A DNA stretch of 64,000 bases, taken from assembly GCF_000719285.1 (NCBI RefSeq), contig NZ_JOFS01000012.1, positions 1 to 64,000 on the forward strand, given 5' to 3'. Below, one piece after another: positions 50,814-60,415 of this stretch (positions are counted from its first letter, which is position 1; every line of letters begins with the position of its first letter). Position numbers and translations under genes: made by a program. The DNA is from Streptomyces bicolor (GTDB taxonomy: Bacteria > Actinomycetota > Actinomycetes > Streptomycetales > Streptomycetaceae). The notes below the pieces were generated by a model. It was not told the DNA's origin, searched no databases, and was given only the letters and a program-made list of their open reading frames with translations.

Positions 50814-52064
50814 TCAGCGGGGCAGTTCGGCGCGGCGCAGGCCGGGCACGCACAGGGCGATCACTCCGCCCAGCCCGCACACCGCCGCGCTGACCACGAA
50901 GACCGGGCCGGTACCCCAGGCACCGATGGCGGCGGCGGACAGGGGCATGCTGAGCGGCGCGAACCCGAGGCTGACCAGCCCGGAGACGGCCGTGACGCGG
51001 CCCAGGTAGGCGGCGTCGGAATGGGTCTGCAGCAGGGCGCCGCACATGGCGCCGCTGAGCCCGGCGAGCAGTCCGACGAGCAGGGCGACCCCGACGGCGG
51101 CGACCACGCCGGGCACGAAGGCCAGGGCGCCGATCGCGACCGACCCGGCGAGGATCGTGTACCCCGCCACCCGCCCGGCGTGCGGCAGGCGCCCGCGCAC
51201 GGTCAGCAGCAGGGACGCGGCACCCGCACCGACGCCGAAACCGGCGAGCACCCAGCCCATCCCGGAGGCGCCCCAGCCCCGCTCGTCGGCGAGCAGTGTC
51301 AGGCCGACGTTGAGCGGGCCGACGAAGCCGAGGTCGCCGAGGGCGATGGCGAGCATCAGCGGTGCGAGCACCCGGTGGCGGCGGATGTAGCCGAGTCCGG
51401 CCACCAGGTCGCGCCAGGCGGTGCCGCCCTGCGCGGCGGCCTTGTCGTCGGCGGGCAGCTCCCGCACCCGCACGGAGATCAGCAGCGGCACCGACACCGC
51501 GATGAGCAACCCGGCGACGCCGAACGCGGCCGCCGCGCCCCCGACCGCGACCCCGAGTCCGCCGAGCGGAGCTCCGACGACGCTCGCGAAGCGGATCCCG
51601 AGGCCCCGCATGCCCTGCACGCGCGCGAGTTGGCCGCGTGTCGTCACGCGCGCGGGGAGCGCGCCCAGGGCCGGCATGAACACGGCGTCGACGGTGCCGA
51701 AGACCAGGGCGAGCGCGGCGAGCGGCCACAGCCCCGGAGTGGTGAGGAACAACAGCCCGGCCACCGCGAGGACGGCCGCGCACCGCACCACGTCGCTGCC
51801 GATGACGACCTTGCGCGGCCCGAGCCGGTCGGCGATCACTCCCCCGCCCAGCATCAGCAGGGCCCGCGGCAGAGCACTCACCGCCATGACCACCCCGGCC
51901 TGGGCCGGCGAACCGGCCTGTACGGCCGCCCAGGACAGGGCGATGTAGTAGACGTTGTCGCCGATCATCGAGGAGGTGTAGGCGGCGAGCCAGCGCAGGA
52001 CGTTGCGGTCGCGGTGGGCGGCTCTGTCGACGACGTCGGTCGCTGCCATGAGCGTGGCGGTCAC
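50814..52064 (-). CDS. Major facilitator superfamily transporter
   Basis: 416 aa from the chosen GTG at 52064; an ATG at 52049 is possible. Twelve predicted membrane helices. The loop after helix two has GGVIADRLGPRKVVIGSD, the MFS motif A. Resembles drug-exporter MFS proteins of the MdfA/enterobactin-exporter type. The gene lies 17 bp after an ArsR-type regulator, so it is probably the regulated efflux pump; substrate unknown. Confidence 0.88.
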   Translation of the reverse strand: MTATLMAATDVVDRAAHRDRNVLRWLAAYTSSMIGDNVYYIALSWAAVQAGSPAQAGVVMAVSALPRALLMLGGGVIADRLGPRKVVIGSDVVRCAAVLAVAGLLFLTTPGLWPLAALALVFGTVDAVFMPALGALPARVTTRGQLARVQGMRGLGIRFASVVGAPLGGLGVAVGGAAAAFGVAGLLIAVSVPLLISVRVRELPADDKAAAQGGTAWRDLVAGLGYIRRHRVLAPLMLAIALGDLGFVGPLNVGLTLLADERGWGASGMGWVLAGFGVGAGAASLLLTVRGRLPHAGRVAGYTILAGSVAIGALAFVPGVVAAVGVALLVGLLAGLSGAMCGALLQTHSDAAYLGRVTAVSGLVSLGFAPLSMPLSAAAIGAWGTGPVFVVSAAVCGLGGVIALCVPGLRRAELPR

Positions 52065-52081
52065 GGGAGGGGTGTCCTCTC

Positions 52082-52672
52082 TCAGACGCGGAACGGGAAG
52101 GCGTACGTGTGCACCGCGACGTTCTCGCGGCCCTCGGTGTCGCCCGCGGCGTCGGCGGCCCGGCCGCGCTCGTCGTACCGGCGGACGAGGGCTAGCAACT
52201 CGGCGGTCAGCTCGGCCAGTTCGGCCGCCGTCAGCCGCAGCGTCGACTCGGAGGACTCCGCGACGGAGTTCCACTCCTCGTCCCAGTGTGTCCGCTCGTC
52301 GAGGAAGCGGCGGTACATGTCGGCCCGCTGCTCGAAGAAGAGCCGGCTGGCGGCGGTGTGCGCGGCGGCCTTCTCCGGCGCGTCCCTGAAGTCCTCGTCC
52401 CGGATGCTCACGCCGTCCGAGGCGGGCTGCCACCAGCGCTCCCGGCCGTCCGCGCTCCGCGGCTCGGCCTCCTCGATGAGTCCGTGCTCGGCGAGCTTGC
52501 GCAGGTGGTAGCTGACCAGTGAGACGGCCTCGTCGACCTGCTCGGCGAGCTGGGACGCGGTCGCGACGCGGGCGACGGTGAGCCCTCGGTAGAGCTTCAT
52601 CCGCAGCGGGTGGGCGAGCGCCTTGAGCGTGCCCACGTCCGTGATCCGGCGGTTCTTCTCCGTGCCTGTCAT
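52082..52672 (-). CDS. ArsR-family winged-helix regulator
   Basis: 196 aa. Residues ~15-80 are a winged helix-turn-helix (LKALAHPLRMKLYRGL, then ASQLAEQVDEAVSLVSYHLRKLAEHGLIEEA). No metal-binding cysteine pair in the recognition helix, so the ligand is probably not arsenic. The C-terminal ~100 residues are helical and acidic. Promoter-proximal palindrome at 52691-52729 is a likely self-operator, and the MFS gene follows on the same transcript. Confidence 0.88.
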   Translation of the reverse strand: MTGTEKNRRITDVGTLKALAHPLRMKLYRGLTVARVATASQLAEQVDEAVSLVSYHLRKLAEHGLIEEAEPRSADGRERWWQPASDGVSIRDEDFRDAPEKAAAHTAASRLFFEQRADMYRRFLDERTHWDEEWNSVAESSESTLRLTAAELAELTAELLALVRRYDERGRAADAAGDTEGRENVAVHTYAFPFRV

Positions 52673-52690
52673 GCCTCGACGGTAGATGCG

Positions 52691-52729
52691 AAGGAAAAGT
52701 TGCGCAATAGATTTTGTGCAACTTTCCTT
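52691..52729. promoter_or_regulatory. Operator-like palindrome upstream of the ArsR regulator
   Basis: AAGGAAAAGTTGCGCAA (52691-52707) and TTGTGCAACTTTCCTT (52714-52729) are near-perfect inverted arms (AAGGAAA-GTTGC-CAA) only 19 bp before the start codon. This AT-rich element probably overlaps the promoter, making it a good self-operator candidate. Confidence 0.7.
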
Positions 52730-52749
52730 TTCTATCTACTCACGAAGAA

Positions 52750-52779
52750 GCCCCGGCCACCCACCTGGGCAACCGGGGC
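52750..52779 (-). terminator. Putative terminator of the his operon
   Basis: GCCCCGG (52750-52756) and CCGGGGC (52773-52779) form a 7-bp stem about 20 bp beyond the hisF stop on the minus strand. A modest hairpin without a T-run. Confidence 0.5.
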
Positions 52780-52798
52780 ACTCGAGCCGAGCCGAGCG

Positions 52799-53554
52799 TC
52801 ACCGCACCGGGTGGCCCGCCTCCCGCAGCGACTGCTTGACCTCGCCGATCCGCAGATCCCCGAAGTGGAACACCGACGCCGCCAGCACCGCGTCCGCCCC
52901 CGCCCCGACGGCCGGGGGGAAGTCGGCGAGCTTGCCGGCGCCGCCGGAGGCGATCACCGGGACCGTCACGTGCTTGCGGACCGCCCGGATCATCTCCAGG
53001 TCGTAGCCGTCCTTCGTGCCGTCCGCGTCCATCGAGTTGAGCAGGATCTCTCCCGCGCCGAGCTCGGCGGCCCGGTGCGCCCACTCGACGGCGTCGATGC
53101 CGGTGCCCTTGCGGCCACCGTGGGTGGTCACCTCGAAGGTGCCCTCAGGAGTGCGCCGCGCGTCGACCGACAGCACCAGCACCTGCCGCCCGAACCGCTC
53201 GGCGATCTCGCGGATCAGGTCGGGGCGGGCGATGGCGGCGGTGTTGACGCCCACCTTGTCGGCGCCCGCGCGCAGCAGCTTGTCCACGTCCTCTGCCGTA
53301 CGCACGCCGCCGCCGACCGTCAGTGGGATGAACACCTGCTCGGCGGTGCGGCGCACCACGTCGTACGTCGTCTCGCGGTTGCCCGACGAGGCGGTGATGT
53401 CCAGGAACGTCAGCTCGTCGGCGCCCTCGGCGTCGTACACCTTGGCCATCTCGACGGGGTCGCCCGCGTCGCGCAGGTTCTGGAAGTTGACGCCCTTGAC
53501 GACCCGGCCGTTGTCCACGTCCAGGCAGGGGATGACTCGGACCGCCAGGGTCAT
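52799..53554 (-). CDS. hisF: Imidazole glycerol phosphate synthase subunit HisF
   Basis: 251 aa TIM barrel. Uses ammonia from HisH to turn PRFAR into IGP and AICAR. Catalytic aspartates lie in [17 protein letters not shown] (Asp11 region) and VLSVDARR (Asp130 region). Phosphate motifs [11 protein letters not shown] and [11 protein letters not shown] are present. Last gene of the his operon; its start overlaps the ridA stop by four bases. Confidence 0.97.
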   Translation of the reverse strand: MTLAVRVIPCLDVDNGRVVKGVNFQNLRDAGDPVEMAKVYDAEGADELTFLDITASSGNRETTYDVVRRTAEQVFIPLTVGGGVRTAEDVDKLLRAGADKVGVNTAAIARPDLIREIAERFGRQVLVLSVDARRTPEGTFEVTTHGGRKGTGIDAVEWAHRAAELGAGEILLNSMDADGTKDGYDLEMIRAVRKHVTVPVIASGGAGKLADFPPAVGAGADAVLAASVFHFGDLRIGEVKQSLREAGHPVR

Positions 53555-53952
53555 GAATCCACGGCTCCTCTGTATGCCTCTAGCTCTACTTCGACCAGGA
53601 TGCGCGGGTCGACGAAGCCCTCCACGACCACCAGGGTCGAGACCGGGCGCACGGAGTCGAAGAGATCCTTGTGCGCCCGGGCCACCTCGTCGACGTCCCG
53701 CTGATGGCTCAGGTACATCCGGGTCCGGACCACCGACTCGGGACCGAGCCCGAACTCGGCGATCGCCTCCAACGCGCCGGTGAACGCCACCTTGGCTTGT
53801 TCGTACGGGTCGCCCTCCCCGTACAGCACATGCCCTTTGAAGGACGTGGTGCCCGCCACCAGCACACGATCGCCCGCCGCGACGGCATGTGCGAAACCGA
53901 AGGACTCCTCCCAGGGACTTCCGCTCTGCACGCGCCGCACGGCATCGCTCAT
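53551..53952 (-). CDS. RidA/YjgF-family imine deaminase
   Basis: 133 aa. The RidA trimer fold hydrolyses reactive enamine/imine intermediates released by PLP enzymes. Visible are [16 protein letters not shown] near the N-terminus and a substrate arginine in [31 protein letters not shown] replaces the more common P-x-x-R-(S/T/A)-x-V-x-V. Placed between priA and hisF with four-base overlaps on both sides, so it is fully part of the histidine transcript. Confidence 0.88.
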   Translation of the reverse strand: MSDAVRRVQSGSPWEESFGFAHAVAAGDRVLVAGTTSFKGHVLYGEGDPYEQAKVAFTGALEAIAEFGLGPESVVRTRMYLSHQRDVDEVARAHKDLFDSVRPVSTLVVVEGFVDPRILVEVELEAYRGAVDS

Positions 53953-54674
53953 GACGACACAGCCTCCAAGGCCTCTTCCAGGGTGAACGCCTTCGCGTAC
54001 AGGGCCTTCCCGACGATGGAGCCCTCGACACCGAGCGGGACGAGCTCGGCGATGGCCCGCAGGTCGTCCAGGGACGAGACGCCGCCCGACGCCACCACCG
54101 GGCGGTCCGTCGCCGCGCAGACGTTCTTCAGCAGCTCCAGGTTCGGGCCCTGGAGGGTGCCGTCCTTGGCGATGTCCGTGACGACGTAGCGGGCGCAGCC
54201 CTCGTTGTTGAGGCGCTCCAGCGTCTCGTAGAGGTCGCCGCCGTCGCGGGTCCAGCCGCGGCCGCGCAGGGTCGTGCCGCGTACGTCGAGACCGACGGCG
54301 ATCTTGTCGCCGTGCTCGGCGATGACCTTGGCGACCCACTCCGGAGTCTCGAGGGCGGCCGTGCCGAGGTTCACGCGCGTGCAGCCGGTGGCGAGGGCGG
54401 CGGCCAGGGAGGCGTCGTCGCGGATGCCGCCGGACAGCTCGACCTTGATGTCCATCGCCTTGGTGACCTCGGCGATCAGCTCGCGGTTGTCGCCGGTGCC
54501 GAAGGCGGCGTCCAGGTCGACCAGGTGCAGCCACTCGGCGCCGGAACGCTGCCAGGCGAGGGCCGCCTCCAGCGGGGAGCCGTAGGACGTCTCGGTGCCG
54601 GACTCGCCGTGCACGAGGCGGACGGCCTGGCCGTCGCGGACGTCGACGGCGGGGAGGAGTTCGAGCTTGGCCAT
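53949..54674 (-). CDS. priA: Bifunctional HisA/TrpF isomerase PriA
   Basis: 241 aa TIM barrel. In Streptomyces PriA isomerises both ProFAR (histidine) and PRA (tryptophan). Catalytic residues: Asp11 in [19 protein letters not shown] and the second aspartate in [16 protein letters not shown]. No trpF gene occurs among the trp genes in this window, supporting the dual role. Located between hisH and ridA, four bp from hisH. Confidence 0.95.
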   Translation of the reverse strand: MAKLELLPAVDVRDGQAVRLVHGESGTETSYGSPLEAALAWQRSGAEWLHLVDLDAAFGTGDNRELIAEVTKAMDIKVELSGGIRDDASLAAALATGCTRVNLGTAALETPEWVAKVIAEHGDKIAVGLDVRGTTLRGRGWTRDGGDLYETLERLNNEGCARYVVTDIAKDGTLQGPNLELLKNVCAATDRPVVASGGVSSLDDLRAIAELVPLGVEGSIVGKALYAKAFTLEEALEAVSS

Positions 54675-54678
54675 GTCT

Positions 54679-55326
54679 CTACAGGGTTCCGATCCAGTTG
54701 GTGAGCAGCTGCGCTCCGGCGTCGCCGGACTTCTCGGGGTGGAACTGGGTGGCCCACAGGGCGCCGTTCTCCACGGCGGCCACGAAGGGCTTGCCGTGCG
54801 TGGACCAGGTGACCTTGGGAGCGGTCATGTGCGGGTTGTGCGTCTCCAGGGCCCAGTCGTGGACGGCGTAGGAGTGCACGAAGTAGAACCGCGCGTCCGC
54901 CTCCAGTCCGGCGAACAGCTCGGAGCCGGCTGCCACGTCCACGGTGTTCCAGCCCATGTGGGGCACGATGTCGGCCTGCAGCGGCTCCACCGAGCCCGGC
55001 CACTCGCCGAGGCCCTCGGTCTCGACGCCGTGCTCGATACCGCGCGCGAACAGGATCTGCATGCCGACGCAGATGCCCATCACGGGACGCCCGCCGGACA
55101 GCCGGCGGTCGATGATCCAGTCGCCGCGGGCCTCCGTCAGCCCCTGCATGCAGGCGGCGAAGGCGCCGACGCCCGGCACCAGCAGGCCGTCGGCGTTCAT
55201 GGCCTTGTCGAAGTCACGGGTGATCTCGACGTCGGCTCCCGCGCGCGCGAGGGCGCGTTCGGCGGAGCGGACGTTTCCGAAGCCGTAGTCGAAGACCACG
55301 ACCTTCTTGGGGTTGGTCAATTCCAC
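54679..55326 (-). CDS. hisH: Imidazole glycerol phosphate synthase subunit HisH
   Basis: 215 aa from the chosen GTG at 55326. Class I glutaminase feeding ammonia to HisF. The nucleophile is the cysteine in [15 protein letters not shown]; the histidine-glutamate pair is in [21 protein letters not shown] forms the oxyanion region. Its start overlaps the end of the small membrane-protein gene upstream by 10 bp. Confidence 0.96.
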   Translation of the reverse strand: MELTNPKKVVVFDYGFGNVRSAERALARAGADVEITRDFDKAMNADGLLVPGVGAFAACMQGLTEARGDWIIDRRLSGGRPVMGICVGMQILFARGIEHGVETEGLGEWPGSVEPLQADIVPHMGWNTVDVAAGSELFAGLEADARFYFVHSYAVHDWALETHNPHMTAPKVTWSTHGKPFVAAVENGALWATQFHPEKSGDAGAQLLTNWIGTL

Positions 55327-55481
55327 ACCTCCAGCCTCAGGACGCCCGCGACGAGACACATCGCGGCGCCTATCGACAGCAGCACGATGAGGCCCTTCGG
55401 CATCTGCTGCTTGACGAAGGAGTAGATACCGCCGACCAGGAAGAGGCCGACGACGATCAGAAGGGTCGACAGACCGTTCAT
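55317..55481 (-). CDS. Small two-helix membrane protein in the his operon
   Basis: 54 aa, ATG 55481 to TGA 55317. [20 protein letters not shown] forms one membrane helix; [21 protein letters not shown] forms a second after a short basic loop (VKQQMPKG). It lies four bp after hisB and overlaps hisH by 10 bp, so it is clearly translated as part of the operon. No catalytic residues. Function unknown; perhaps a membrane tether or regulator. Confidence 0.8.
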   Translation of the reverse strand: MNGLSTLLIVVGLFLVGGIYSFVKQQMPKGLIVLLSIGAAMCLVAGVLRLEVWN

Positions 55482-55485
55482 GGCT

Positions 55486-56079
55486 TTACAGCGCACCCTT
55501 CGTGGAAGGGAGGATGCCCGCCGCGCGCGGGTCGCGCTCGGAGGCGTACCGCAGGGCCCGTGCCAGCGCCTTGAACTGGCACTCCACGATGTGGTGGGCG
55601 TTGCGCCCGTACGGCACGTGCACGTGCAGCGCGATCTGGGCCTGGGCGACGAAGGACTCCAGGATGTGCCGGGTCATCGTGGTGTCGTACTCGCCGATCA
55701 TCGGCGCCATGTTCTCGGGCTCGGTGTGCACGAGGTAGGGGCGGCCGGAGAGGTCGACGGTGACCTGGGCGAGGGACTCGTCCAGCGGGACCGTGCAGTT
55801 GCCGAAGCGGTAGATGCCCACCTTGTCGCCGAGGGCCTGCTTGAAGGCGGCGCCGAGCGCGAGGGCGGTGTCCTCGATGGTGTGGTGGGAGTCGATGTGC
55901 AGGTCGCCCTCGGTCTTGACCGTGAGGTCGAACAGGCCGTGGCGGCCGAGCTGGTCGAGCATGTGGTCGTAGAAGCCGACGCCGGTCGCCACATCGACCT
56001 TGCCGGATCCGTCGAGGTCGATCTCGACGAGGACCGAGGTCTCTTTCGTCACCCGCTCTATGCGGCCTACGCGGTTCAT
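55486..56079 (-). CDS. hisB: Imidazoleglycerol-phosphate dehydratase
   Basis: 197 aa. Dehydrates IGP to imidazole-acetol phosphate using two Mn2+. Metal motifs are [31 protein letters not shown] and [17 protein letters not shown]. No histidinol phosphatase domain is fused, normal for actinobacteria. Start overlaps the hisC stop by four bases. Confidence 0.97.
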   Translation of the reverse strand: MNRVGRIERVTKETSVLVEIDLDGSGKVDVATGVGFYDHMLDQLGRHGLFDLTVKTEGDLHIDSHHTIEDTALALGAAFKQALGDKVGIYRFGNCTVPLDESLAQVTVDLSGRPYLVHTEPENMAPMIGEYDTTMTRHILESFVAQAQIALHVHVPYGRNAHHIVECQFKALARALRYASERDPRAAGILPSTKGAL

Positions 56080-57182
56080 GCGCTCTGCTCCTTCTTCAGT
56101 TCACGTACCGCGTCGAGGAACGCGTCGTTCTCTTCGGGGGTTCCGGCGGTGACCCGCAGCCAGCCCGGCACGCCGTTGTCCCGGACCAGGACGCCCCGGT
56201 CGAGGATCTTCTGCCAGACGGCATGCGCGTCGTCGAACCGGCCGAACTGCACGAAGTTGGCGTCCGAGGCGGTGACTTCGTAGCCGATGGCGAGCAGCTC
56301 GCTCACCAGCCTGTCCCGCTCCGCCTTGAGCTGCTCGACGTACTTCAGCAGTGTGTCGGTGTGCTCCAGGGCGGCCAGCGCGGTCGCCTGCGTGACGGCC
56401 GACAGGTGGTACGGCAGGCGTACGAGCTGGACGGCGTCGACCACCGCCGGGTGCGCGGCGAGATAGCCGAGGCGCAGGCCGGCCGCGCCGAAGGCCTTCG
56501 ACATCGTCCGGGAGACGACGAGATTCGGCCGACCTTCGAGCAGCGGCAGCAGCGAGTCGCCGTGGCTGAACTCGATGTACGCCTCGTCGACCACGACCAT
56601 CGACGGCTTCGCCGCCTGCGCGGCCTCGTACAGCGCGAGGACGGTCTCGGGCGGGACCGCGTTGCCGGTGGGGTTGTTGGGTGTGGTGATGAAGACGACG
56701 TCCGGCTTGTTCTCGGCGATGGCCTTCTCGGCGGCCGCGAGGTCGATCGTGAAGTCCTCGTTGCGAGGGCCGGAGATCCAGCCCGTGCCGGTGCCGCGCG
56801 AGATGAGGCCGTGCATCGAGTACGACGGCTCGAAGCCGATCGCGGTACGGCCGGGTCCGCCGAAGGTCTGCAGCAGCTGCTGGATGACCTCGTTGGAGCC
56901 GTTGGCCGCCCAGACGTTGGCCAGGCCGACCTCGTAGCCGGACGTGTCCGTCAGGTACGTGGCGAGCTGGGTGCGCAGCTCGACCGCGTCCCGGTCCGGG
57001 TAGCGGTTGAGGTTGCGGGCCGCCTCGCGGACACGCGCGGTGATCCGCTCGACCAGGGGCTCGGGCAGCGGGTAGGGGTTCTCGTTGGTGTTCAGCCGTA
57101 CGGGGACGTCCAACTGGGGCGCGCCGTAAGGGGACTTGCCGCGCAGCTCGTCCCGTACGGGGAGATCGTCGATGCCTGTCAC
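56076..57182 (-). CDS. hisC: Histidinol-phosphate aminotransferase
   Basis: 368 aa from GTG 57182. Fold-type I PLP enzyme: [14 protein letters not shown] at the N-terminus, NGSNEVIQ for cofactor phosphate, [18 protein letters not shown] with the pyridine aspartate, and the Schiff-base lysine in [17 protein letters not shown]. Lies between hisD and hisB with four-base overlaps on both sides. Confidence 0.96.
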   Translation of the reverse strand: MTGIDDLPVRDELRGKSPYGAPQLDVPVRLNTNENPYPLPEPLVERITARVREAARNLNRYPDRDAVELRTQLATYLTDTSGYEVGLANVWAANGSNEVIQQLLQTFGGPGRTAIGFEPSYSMHGLISRGTGTGWISGPRNEDFTIDLAAAEKAIAENKPDVVFITTPNNPTGNAVPPETVLALYEAAQAAKPSMVVVDEAYIEFSHGDSLLPLLEGRPNLVVSRTMSKAFGAAGLRLGYLAAHPAVVDAVQLVRLPYHLSAVTQATALAALEHTDTLLKYVEQLKAERDRLVSELLAIGYEVTASDANFVQFGRFDDAHAVWQKILDRGVLVRDNGVPGWLRVTAGTPEENDAFLDAVRELKKEQSA

Positions 57183-58504
57183 TTGCTTCCGGGTACCTTC
57201 CAGCCGAACCTGGCCTTGATCGCCGCGCCGTGCGCCGGCAGGTCCTCCGCCTCCGCCAGCGTGACCACGTGATGCGCGACCTCGGCCAGCGCGTCCTTCG
57301 TGTAGTCGACGATGTGGATGCCGCGCAGGAAGGACTGGACGGACAGGCCCGAGGAGTGGCAGGCGCAGCCGCCGGTGGGCAGCACGTGGTTGGAGCCGGC
57401 CGCGTAGTCGCCGAGGGAGACCGGCGCCCAGGGGCCGATGAAGATCGCGCCGGCGTTGCGCACCCGGTCGGCCACGGCGGCCGCGTCGGCCGTCTGGATC
57501 TCCAGGTGCTCGGCGCCGTACGCGTCGACGACGCGCAGGCCCTCGTCGATGCCGTCGACGAGGACGATCGCGGACTGCTTGCCCTTGAGGGCCGGGACGA
57601 TCCGGTCCTCGATGTGTTTGGTGGCCGCGACCTGCGGCTCCAGCTCCTTCTCCACCGCGTCCGCGAGCTCGACGGAGTCGGTGACGAGGACGGCGGCGGC
57701 CAGCGGGTCGTGCTCGGCCTGGCTGATCAGGTCGGAGGCGACGTGCACCGGGTCGGCCGTGTCGTCGGCGAGGATCGCGATCTCGGTCGGGCCGGCCTCG
57801 GCGTCGATGCCGATCTTGCCGGTGAAGTAACGCTTGGCGGCGGCGACCCAGATGTTGCCGGGGCCGGTGACCATGGGGGCGGGCGGGCAGGACTCGGTGC
57901 CGTACGCGAACATCGCGACGGCCGTCGCACCGCCGGCCGCGTACACCTCGTCGACGCCGAGCAGCGCGCACGCGGCGAGGATCGTCGGGTGCGGGAGACC
58001 GCCGAAGTCGGCCTGCGCCGGGGAGGCGAGGGCGAGGGATTCGACGCCGGCCTCCTGGGCCGGGACGACGTTCATGATCACGGAGGACGGGTAGACGGCC
58101 CGCCCGCCGGGCGCGTACAGCCCGACCCGGTCGACCGGCACCCACTTCTCGGTGACCGAGCCGCCGGGCACGACCTGGGTGGTGTGCGTCGTACGGCGCT
58201 GCTCGCGGTGGACGAGACGGGCGCGGCGGATGGACTCCTCCAGGGCCGCGCGTACGGCCGGGTCGAGCTCCGCCAGCGCGCGCGTGAGCGCCTCGGCGGG
58301 CACCCGCACCTGGTCGAGCCTGACCCCGTCGAACTTCTCGGCGAAGTCGATCAGCGCCGCGTCGCCCCGATGATGCACGGCCTCGCAGATCGGACGCACC
58401 TTCTCCAGGGCGGCCTGAACGTCGAAGTCGGCTCGGGGCAGCAGGTCGCGCAGGGCGGGGCCCTCGGGGAGGGCGTCGCCGCGCAGATCGATTCGGGAGA
58501 TCAC
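57179..58504 (-). CDS. hisD: Histidinol dehydrogenase
   Basis: 441 aa from the chosen GTG at 58504 ([15 protein letters not shown]). Oxidises histidinol to histidine in two NAD-dependent steps with zinc. Signatures: [38 protein letters not shown], and the metal/catalytic SQAEHDP and [16 protein letters not shown]. First gene of hisD-hisC-hisB-(small protein)-hisH-priA-ridA-hisF. Confidence 0.97.
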   Translation of the reverse strand: MISRIDLRGDALPEGPALRDLLPRADFDVQAALEKVRPICEAVHHRGDAALIDFAEKFDGVRLDQVRVPAEALTRALAELDPAVRAALEESIRRARLVHREQRRTTHTTQVVPGGSVTEKWVPVDRVGLYAPGGRAVYPSSVIMNVVPAQEAGVESLALASPAQADFGGLPHPTILAACALLGVDEVYAAGGATAVAMFAYGTESCPPAPMVTGPGNIWVAAAKRYFTGKIGIDAEAGPTEIAILADDTADPVHVASDLISQAEHDPLAAAVLVTDSVELADAVEKELEPQVAATKHIEDRIVPALKGKQSAIVLVDGIDEGLRVVDAYGAEHLEIQTADAAAVADRVRNAGAIFIGPWAPVSLGDYAAGSNHVLPTGGCACHSSGLSVQSFLRGIHIVDYTKDALAEVAHHVVTLAEAEDLPAHGAAIKARFGWKVPGSK

Positions 58505-58545
58505 GGGCTCAATTCTCTCAGACCGAGGTCCGGCGTCGTTCGCGC

Positions 58546-58562
58546 GTATCAATGGCTGATAC
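58546..58562. promoter_or_regulatory. Inverted repeat in the hisD promoter region
   Basis: GTATCA (58546-58551) and TGATAC (58557-58562) flank five bases, about 42-58 bp before the hisD start. This AT-rich symmetric site lies where an operator would overlap the his promoter. No known regulator motif is recognised. Confidence 0.4.
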
Positions 58563-58685
58563 AGATCCCTCCGAAGATCCCATGGGAACCCGGAAGATCA
58601 CCTTCACGTCTGGCGTTCGTGGCGTCACTCAGCGGGCATGAACAGTTGTACGAACCCATGAGTAGATGAGGGGGACGGGCGAAAC

Positions 58686-60275
58686 GTGACCGAAGGTGCC
58701 GGCCTCCGCGACGGAGACCTGCCGGACGACCTGCCGAACGACCTGACCGCCGCCGAACTCGGCATGTGGCAGGCCTTCCGCAACGGCAGTGTGTACGACC
58801 TGAGCAGCGGCGACACCGTCGTCGACGATCCGCACGGCGGGCATCCCTGGGGCGAGGAGCGGACGGTGCGCGCGCGGATCGTCTGCTGGCTGCTGCTGGA
58901 CGGGCCGCCCGCCCTCGCCGGCCGCGTGTCCTCGCTGAAGCTCGTCGGCGTGCGGATCAGCGACACGATGGACCTCGCGGGCGGCACCGTGGTGCCGTAC
59001 GTCGAGATGCGCGGCTGCCGCTTCGACCGGGAGATCCGGTTGCCGGAGGCCCATTTCACGACCGTACGGCTGGTGGACTGCCAGGTGCCGCGCCTGGAGG
59101 CCGCCCGGGTGCACACCGAGGGCGACCTGCATCTGCCGCGCTGCCGGTTCCACAACGGCATCCGGCTCACCGACGCGCAGATCGGCACGGATCTGCTGCT
59201 CAACCAGGCCGTCGTCTACCGCGACCGCAGCGGCCGCTCGATCGCCGCGGACGGCATCGGCGTCGGCCAGGACCTGCAGGCCGAGATGCTGGAGTCGCAC
59301 GGCGAGCTGAGTCTGCGCGGCGCCACCATCGGCGTGTCGCTGAGCCTGCGGGGCGCTCGGCTGGTCAACCCGTACACGCGGCTCGCGCTGAACGCACCCC
59401 AGCTGACCGTCGGGCGCACCCTCTATCTGACCCCGGCGGGCGTCGGCAGTCCGCTGCTGAGCGGCCGTACGCCCGCGCGCGGGACGCGCATCCAGCGGTT
59501 CGCGTGCCAGGGCGGGGTACGCCTCGACGACGGGCGGTTCGGGGACGCCGTCGACCTCGAGCGGGCCCGGTTCACCTTCACCGACGAACAGGAACTGTCA
59601 CTGCGCCGCATCCAGACGCCCGAACTGCGCTTCCTCGGGGAGCGGCCGGAGCGCGGCCGGGTCGTGCTGTCGGGGGCGCGGGTCGTCAACCTCATGGACC
59701 GGGCGGACGCCTGGCCCGGCCCGGGGCTGCTGCACATGGGCGGCTTCACCTACGAGAACCTCGTGCCGCGCGGCCCGTTCCCGCTGGAGCGGCGGCTGGA
59801 GTGGGTGGCGGCGGCGACCGCCGAGTACAACCCGGAGCCGTACGAGCTGCTGGCCACCGTACTGCGCAACGGCGGTGAGGACGAGGACGCGCGCGAGGTG
59901 CTGCTCGCCAAGCAGCGCCGGCGCCGCGAGACGCTGCCGCCCGCGGCCAAGCTCGTGGGGTACGCGCAGGACTGGATGGTCGCCTACGGCTATCGGCCGG
60001 GCCGGGCGGCCGTCTGGATGGCGGTGCTGTGGGCGGCGAGTTCGGTGGCCTTCACCTACGCCGACCCGCCACCGCTCAAGGGCGGCGAGCATCCGGACTG
60101 GAGCCCGGCCCTGTTCGCCCTCGACCTGCTGCTGCCGGTCATCGACCTGGGTCAGGTCGGGTTCTGGCAGCTCAGCGGCGCCTGGCAGTGGCTGGCGGCC
60201 GCGATGATCCTGCTGGGCTGGATCTTGGCGACGACGGTGGCGGCGGGGGCGACGCGGTTGCTGCGGCGAAGCTGA
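58686..60275 (+). CDS. Membrane-associated beta-helix-like protein (often annotated as oxidoreductase)
   Basis: 529 aa from GTG 58686 (GAGGGGGA upstream). Residues ~75-350 show an irregular repeat of about 20-25 residues (SLKLVGVRISDTMDLAGG, LRGATIGVSLSLRGARLVN) resembling pentapeptide/beta-helix coils. A linker follows with PEPYELLATVLRNGGEDEDAREVLL. The C-terminus has three or four membrane helices. No redox cofactor motif is visible, so the common oxidoreductase label is unsupported. A membrane-anchored scaffold is a better description. Confidence 0.75.
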   Translation: MTEGAGLRDGDLPDDLPNDLTAAELGMWQAFRNGSVYDLSSGDTVVDDPHGGHPWGEERTVRARIVCWLLLDGPPALAGRVSSLKLVGVRISDTMDLAGGTVVPYVEMRGCRFDREIRLPEAHFTTVRLVDCQVPRLEAARVHTEGDLHLPRCRFHNGIRLTDAQIGTDLLLNQAVVYRDRSGRSIAADGIGVGQDLQAEMLESHGELSLRGATIGVSLSLRGARLVNPYTRLALNAPQLTVGRTLYLTPAGVGSPLLSGRTPARGTRIQRFACQGGVRLDDGRFGDAVDLERARFTFTDEQELSLRRIQTPELRFLGERPERGRVVLSGARVVNLMDRADAWPGPGLLHMGGFTYENLVPRGPFPLERRLEWVAAATAEYNPEPYELLATVLRNGGEDEDAREVLLAKQRRRRETLPPAAKLVGYAQDWMVAYGYRPGRAAVWMAVLWAASSVAFTYADPPPLKGGEHPDWSPALFALDLLLPVIDLGQVGFWQLSGAWQWLAAAMILLGWILATTVAAGATRLLRRS

Positions 60276-60415
60276 ACCGCAAACCGGGGAGCGCACAGGA
60301 CAACCTTTGCCGCATGCCGAGTGTCTTGTCACCGCAACCATCCATTGCGTAACCACAATGGCGAGCAACCCGGTCCGCGAGAGCGGCGCCGGTTTAGGCG
60401 CAAAGGAGAGCCACC

